Both the position numbers and the translations under genes were made by a program. A stretch of 64,000 bases of DNA from JAZBPO01 sp963691775 (lineage in GTDB: Bacteria > Pseudomonadota > Gammaproteobacteria > Pseudomonadales > Azotimanducaceae), in assembly GCA_963691775.1 (NCBI GenBank), contig OY829369.1, positions 248,001 through 312,000 of the forward strand. Reading direction: 5' to 3'. Under the pieces are notes generated by a model. That model was not told the DNA's origin, did not search any database, and saw only the letters and a program-made list of their open reading frames with translations. Positions within the stretch are counted from its first letter, which is position 1; every line of letters begins with the position of its first letter. Of this stretch, positions 60,500 to 64,000 are shown in pieces.

Positions 60500-61635
60500 A
60501 CAGCATCGAGAACGCTCCGGTCACCCATTCCGCAGATGCCCCCGACGTCGACTCTGCGCTCGCCGCGGGCAACTACAGCCAGGCCGTGACCGACAGCGAG
60601 GGCGCGACCGCAGTTGCGATGCAGAACACGTTGCTCACGCCGCGCTTCTACACCACGGACTTCGACGCGCTTGACGCAATCGACGTATCGCCGGTCCGAA
60701 AGGACTGGGACGAGCTCATCTCGCACATGCAGGCCGATCCGAACCGTGGCCACTTCAAAAAGAACGAAGACTGGGATGAGATCGACTGGGATGGCATGGA
60801 GCCGAAGCTCAAGGCCGAGTTCATCGACTTCTTGATTTCCTCCTGCACCGCGGAATTTTCCGGGTGCGTGCTCTACAAGGAGATGAAACGGCGCGGCAAG
60901 AACGAAGACATCGTGACGCTGTTTCAGCTCATGGCACGCGACGAGGCCCGCCACGCGGGCTTCATCAACGATGCACTCCGGGAAGCTGGCATTGCGGTGA
61001 ACCTCGGTTTTCTGACGGAGAAGAAGAAGTACACGTTCTTCCAGCCAAAATTCATCTTCTATGCAACCTACCTGTCGGAGAAGATCGGCTACGCCCGCTA
61101 CATCACGATCTTCCGTCACCTCCAGGCGCACCCGGAACATCGCTTCCATCCAATTTTCAAGTGGTTCGAGGAGTGGTGTAACGATGAGTTCCGACACGGC
61201 GAGGCCTTTGCCCTGCTCATGCGTACCGATCCCAAGCTGACGCGCGGCGTGAATCGCTACTGGATCAAGTTTTTCCTGACCGCGGTTTATTCGACGATGT
61301 CCGTACGGGACCACCAGCGCCCGGCGTTCCACGATGCTCTTGGAGTGGACCCCGACGAATACGCGCACGCCGTGTTCGAGAAGACAACGGAGATTTCGCG
61401 TCAGGTCTTTCCTCTCATGCTCGATATCGAGCACCCACGCTGGGCGAAAAACCTCGCGCGGATGCAGCGTGCAAATGCGGACCTTGCAGAAGCCGTTGCA
61501 CAGAAGCGGTTCTTCGCCCAAATGTCTGCGCGCATTCGGGCGGGTGCGGCGTTCATCGGCCTCGTGACAATTCCCTCGATTCCGAACGAGGTTCCACCGG
61601 CACCGACCAGCACCAGACTCCAGCCCGCCTACTGA
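60496..61635 (+). CDS. acsF: Mg-protoporphyrin IX monomethyl ester aerobic oxidative cyclase
   Basis: 379 residues. The di-iron ligands appear as ELxxxC-type text at SSCTAEFSGCVLYKEM, then LMARDEARHAGFIND (DExRH) and FEEWCNDEFRHGEAFAL (DExRH), as in AcsF/BchE2/CHL27. The core TPRFYTTDFDALD and FFQPKFIFYATYLSEKIGYARYI is diagnostic. It forms the fifth ring of (bacterio)chlorophyll using oxygen, so the organism has or had an aerobic bacteriochlorophyll pathway. Start GTG 60496 has GAGGAGG upstream. Other photosynthesis genes (bch, crt, puf, puh) are not in the window. Confidence 0.95.
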   Translation: MNSIENAPVTHSADAPDVDSALAAGNYSQAVTDSEGATAVAMQNTLLTPRFYTTDFDALDAIDVSPVRKDWDELISHMQADPNRGHFKKNEDWDEIDWDGMEPKLKAEFIDFLISSCTAEFSGCVLYKEMKRRGKNEDIVTLFQLMARDEARHAGFINDALREAGIAVNLGFLTEKKKYTFFQPKFIFYATYLSEKIGYARYITIFRHLQAHPEHRFHPIFKWFEEWCNDEFRHGEAFALLMRTDPKLTRGVNRYWIKFFLTAVYSTMSVRDHQRPAFHDALGVDPDEYAHAVFEKTTEISRQVFPLMLDIEHPRWAKNLARMQRANADLAEAVAQKRFFAQMSARIRAGAAFIGLVTIPSIPNEVPPAPTSTRLQPAY

Positions 61636-61668
61636 AGCGCGGCGCATCTCGGATCGCGAAGATTGGGA

Positions 61669-62355
61669 TCAGCGCCTGAGCAGGATTGAGGCCCAGCGGG
61701 CGAGATTGAGGATGTCGGCGAGGGCCGCCGCAACGTATGTATACGCAGCCGCGCGGAGCACCTGCTCAACGTGCTCGAGCTCGTCGGGCGCCACGAATTG
61801 ACCCCGTCGGATAATCGGCAACGCCTTTCCGAAGCTCGCATCCCATTCGATAGGCAATGTGACTGCATGCACAAGCATGCGCGCCACGATCCCGGACAAG
61901 CCGATGAGCGCGAGCAGGGTCACGGGCAGAGGATGGCGAAGCAGCAGGCCGATCACTGGGGCCGCATAAAGCAGACCAACGCTGAGACGGCCGATCTGAG
62001 CGGCTTGCATCGCAAGTCGCCCGCGGCGTTCGAGGCGCCCGTCTTCCTCGCCGTGCTGGATTGCGTGGCCAACTTCGTGCGCCGCAACGGCAACGGCCGT
62101 CAGCGACTTGCCACCAAAGTTCTCGGATGAAAGGCGAACGGCACGCGCGCTGGGGTCGTAGTGATCACCGCCGGTCGTTTCTTCCACGACGACGCCCGCC
62201 AAATCATGTGTCCGAATCAGGTGCTCTGCGAACTCGCCTCCCGTGCCGGGCATCCCTTCGATATGCACTCCGTGGCGGCGCATGACCCAACGCACCCAGA
62301 GCTGGGGGCCGAAGATCAGTGCGAGCACGAGCGCGATGAGCACGAACCAGATCAC
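61669..62355 (-). CDS. zinc metallopeptidase (YugP/DUF2268-like, membrane)
   Basis: 228 residues. N-terminal membrane helix (3-18); HEXXH-type zinc site H93-E94-V-G-H97 in VAAHEVGHAIQH; two to three hydrophobic segments at about 118-170; a further acidic ligand is probable in PIEWDASFGKALPII near 180. This is the neutral zinc metallopeptidase group exemplified by YugP, a membrane protease of unknown target. The start is GTG with GAGG at good distance; a longer frame upstream overlaps the next gene. It overlaps that gene by four bases. Confidence 0.9.
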   Translation of the reverse strand: MIWFVLIALVLALIFGPQLWVRWVMRRHGVHIEGMPGTGGEFAEHLIRTHDLAGVVVEETTGGDHYDPSARAVRLSSENFGGKSLTAVAVAAHEVGHAIQHGEEDGRLERRGRLAMQAAQIGRLSVGLLYAAPVIGLLLRHPLPVTLLALIGLSGIVARMLVHAVTLPIEWDASFGKALPIIRRGQFVAPDELEHVEQVLRAAAYTYVAAALADILNLARWASILLRR

Positions 62356-62765
62356 GTCCCGCGCCTCATCGCGCGGCGATGCGTGTGACGCCGTGCGCGA
62401 ATGCCACGATGCACGTCGGTTCGCAGCCCCTTCAGCGCCGCTTCGCAATCCTGTGTCACGCTGCGTGCGAGCGACACGTCGAGGGGCATCATCTTGCCCG
62501 CCATGCGACCAAGCCTTGAATCAAGCACAGACCCGAGCACGACCGAGGCGCGACAGGCCAACCAATCCACCGCGTGCTGCATGCGACAGATCAACGCGCC
62601 GCGGAAGTCACGCAGCCCGCCGCCATCAGACCGGAGATCCGGACGCTTGAGATCGGCCGCATACGCAGCGTTCAAAAGACCAAGGATCGCCTGGTCAGCA
62701 CGGGTGACGCGGGAGACATCGTCCTTCGGAAAGGGCATGAGATTGAGTGCGAAGGCTCGATCCAT
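62352..62765 (-). CDS. small soluble protein of unknown function
   Basis: 137 residues, arginine-rich, mostly helical by composition. It begins MDRAFALNLMPFPKDDVSR and ends in a strongly basic RARRHTHRRAMRRGT. No family is recognised. The start is the first ATG with good downstream composition, and its stop overlaps the metallopeptidase start by four bases, which suggests co-translation. The reading frame is open far upstream but overlaps the divergent DUF4124 gene there. Confidence 0.5.
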   Translation of the reverse strand: MDRAFALNLMPFPKDDVSRVTRADQAILGLLNAAYAADLKRPDLRSDGGGLRDFRGALICRMQHAVDWLACRASVVLGSVLDSRLGRMAGKMMPLDVSLARSVTQDCEAALKGLRTDVHRGIRARRHTHRRAMRRGT

Positions 62766-62915
62766 GGCTCTGCTCACGTCCGGCGCCAGCGAACGGCGCG
62801 GGGGGCAAGCGCTGGGACGCAATAGTGTGCACCGATTGACCGCAAAGGCGAAATTCGCCTGCACCTCTGCGCCTCCGCTATGCTCGGCGGGCGGTGCTCG
62901 GCCCAGGAACTCCTG

Positions 62916-63428
62916 ATGAAGCTCTTCACGAAGCTCATGGCGCTCGTCGTATTTGCGGCGCTGGTCGCCCCCTTCCTCATACGCGGACCGGACGGTCAGC
63001 CGATCATGACGGTGGACGATGTCCTGCCGGACGCAAAGCGGGTAGAGCGATCCCTCGAAAGCGCTGTGATGCGCGTCGAACGTACCGCGAATGGACTCTT
63101 CGACGGCGACGAGCCGATGGATAGCGCCGGCATGACACGGGTGGTGCGTTGGCAGGACGCTCAAGGTGTATGGCACTTCGCACAGGATGCCCCAGAGGGC
63201 GTCAATGCCGAAGAGATCGTGGTCGACCCTGACACGAACCTTGTACAGGGAATGCATCTGCATACGACGAAAACGCCAGAGGCCCCAGCGAACTCAGCAC
63301 TGCCGTCTTCGCCAGGCGGCTATATAGAGCAAGGGGCGGCCCTGCAGGCCGAAGCCCTCGCCATACGCGAGGCATCCGAGGCGCGCGTGGAAAAACTCGA
63401 GGCGCTCAGGCAGAAGGCAACGCCCTGA
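62916..63428 (+). CDS. DUF4124 domain protein, membrane-anchored or exported
   Basis: 170 residues. A hydrophobic N-terminal segment (MKLFTKLMALVVFAALVAPFLI) acts as signal or anchor. The DUF4124 motif, a WQDAQGVWHFAQDAPEG strand pair of the type found in many gammaproteobacterial envelope proteins, is at about 78-100. The C-terminus is helical (QAEALAIREASEARVEKLEAL), a possible coiled coil. Function unknown. ATG 62916 precedes the hydrophobic segment and has AGGAACTCC-type spacing upstream; an earlier frame start is not supported. Confidence 0.7.
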   Translation: MKLFTKLMALVVFAALVAPFLIRGPDGQPIMTVDDVLPDAKRVERSLESAVMRVERTANGLFDGDEPMDSAGMTRVVRWQDAQGVWHFAQDAPEGVNAEEIVVDPDTNLVQGMHLHTTKTPEAPANSALPSSPGGYIEQGAALQAEALAIREASEARVEKLEALRQKATP

Positions 63429-64000
63429 CTTCGGGACTGCTCAGACCAATCCGCAATCGTGGGGTTGAGCGCTCCTCACCCGCGGCTGCGCTTTCCCAGG
63501 ATTCCACGCGGCGTCCATTGCCGCGGCGCGACCGCCGCGCAAGCGCAGTCTGTTCAGGGACTCATTTCGCCGTCGACGAGCAGCAAATCGAGGCGCCGGC
63601 GGCACGGGCGATGACGCGCAAGACTGGCGCGCCCTGCCCCGCATGTGCGCGACGCGCTGCGGGTAGACCCGCACTACCGGCTCGGCACCCTCAAGCGGGC
63701 GAATCGGAACCGAAAGGCGTCCGCCGTTGTCACTCACAGCAGCGGCATCGTGTGCGAACGCAGCCGTCATGTCGGCCTATAGCCATGCTGTAGCGCGGCG
63801 AGCATCGAGCTTCACCCTGCGAGGGGCCCCTCTGTCAGATTGATCAGAGCGTGGTGATCCACCTCGCGTTTCTCGCACCAAATGAGTCTTGAGAAGAGCC
63901 AGCGAAGTCGGGGGCGCAACTTACCCGGCGACGACGACGTCAGCATCGCCTGCGTCTCGTCTGGCCCGGACGTCATCACGCTCAATTGCGCGCGCTTGGC
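63429..64000. other. terminal 572 bases without a recognisable gene
   Basis: Overlapping short open frames on both strands (to about 63793) have no family match, and nothing longer runs to the right edge. A gene may begin just beyond the window. No hairpin with a T tract, tRNA or repeat is evident. Confidence 0.35.

Noticed and set aside
63441..63793. short opposing open frames near the right edge
   Set aside because: They overlap each other, lack families and start signals, and look like chance frames in GC-rich DNA.

Overview
The window is GC-rich (roughly two thirds G+C by eye) and densely coding on both strands. It reads as a chromosomal segment of a gammaproteobacterium. The supporting genes are csrA, hemF, a Zur-type Fur protein, a BaeSR/Spy-like envelope stress locus, a PdsR/PdsS pair (the proteobacterial dedicated sortase regulators) and a pseudomonad-style FAN1 nuclease/helicase operon. 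Aerobic magnesium-protoporphyrin ester cyclase (acsF) sits behind a PpsR/CrtJ-type TGT-N12-ACA operator, which points to an aerobic, probably phototrophic, lineage. The family cannot be fixed from the window. I found no rRNA, tRNA, insertion sequence, prophage or CRISPR array.

Layout. 1-1.4 kb: tail of a DUF3299 protein, zur and an unknown membrane-anchored protein. 1.4-10.3 kb: acyl-CoA and flavin enzymes (a luciferase-like oxidoreductase and two acyl-CoA dehydrogenases), an MFS carrier, a 980-residue lipoprotein and a small membrane protein. 10.4-13.7 kb: a Spy-like chaperone divergent from a histidine kinase/response regulator pair. 13.8-16.5 kb: an SCP2-type thiolase and an HMG-CoA-synthase/DUF35 fusion. 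16.6-21.9 kb: hemF, a 0.6-kb gap with DnaA boxes, a coupled NhaC/SMP-30/hydrolase run, and an orphan exbD. 22-28.7 kb: small metabolic genes, a sirtuin, a DHp-only kinase fragment, an APH-type kinase and nicotinamide riboside salvage (kinase plus PnuC). 28.8-33.1 kb: pdsR, pdsS, an SDR and a uracil-DNA-glycosylase-like protein. 33.1-38.9 kb: a minus-strand signalling array (MORN protein, Ser/Thr kinase, FHA-coupled adenylate cyclase, double-FHA membrane protein, metallo-hydrolase). 39-42.8 kb: malonyl-CoA synthetase, a TSUP permease and pyruvate kinase. 42.9-47.8 kb: Cas4/RecB-like nuclease-XPD helicase fusion, FAN1-like nuclease, an unknown gene and csrA. 47.8-48.85 kb: a repeat-bearing non-coding kilobase. 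48.85-59.7 kb: hybrid sensor kinase, CoA-transferase, exported methyltransferase-like protein, PQQ-type sugar dehydrogenase, ABC-F ATPase, aminotransferase, a third acyl-CoA dehydrogenase and a HAD phosphatase. 60.1-61.6 kb: the PpsR-box/acsF operon. 61.7-63.4 kb: a zinc metallopeptidase and two small unknown proteins. The last 0.57 kb shows no gene.

Recurring themes are acyl-CoA metabolism (three dehydrogenases, thiolase, CoA-transferase, malonyl-CoA synthetase), tetrapyrrole synthesis (hemF, acsF), phospho-signalling (three histidine kinases, one DHp-only protein, one Ser/Thr kinase, two FHA proteins) and crosslink-type DNA repair. The points I would follow first are the HMG-CoA-synthase-like fusion whose three expected catalytic residues all appear replaced, the isolated acsF operon with its operator, the nuclease/helicase pair, and the 13-bp palindromic repeat array between csrA and the hybrid kinase.
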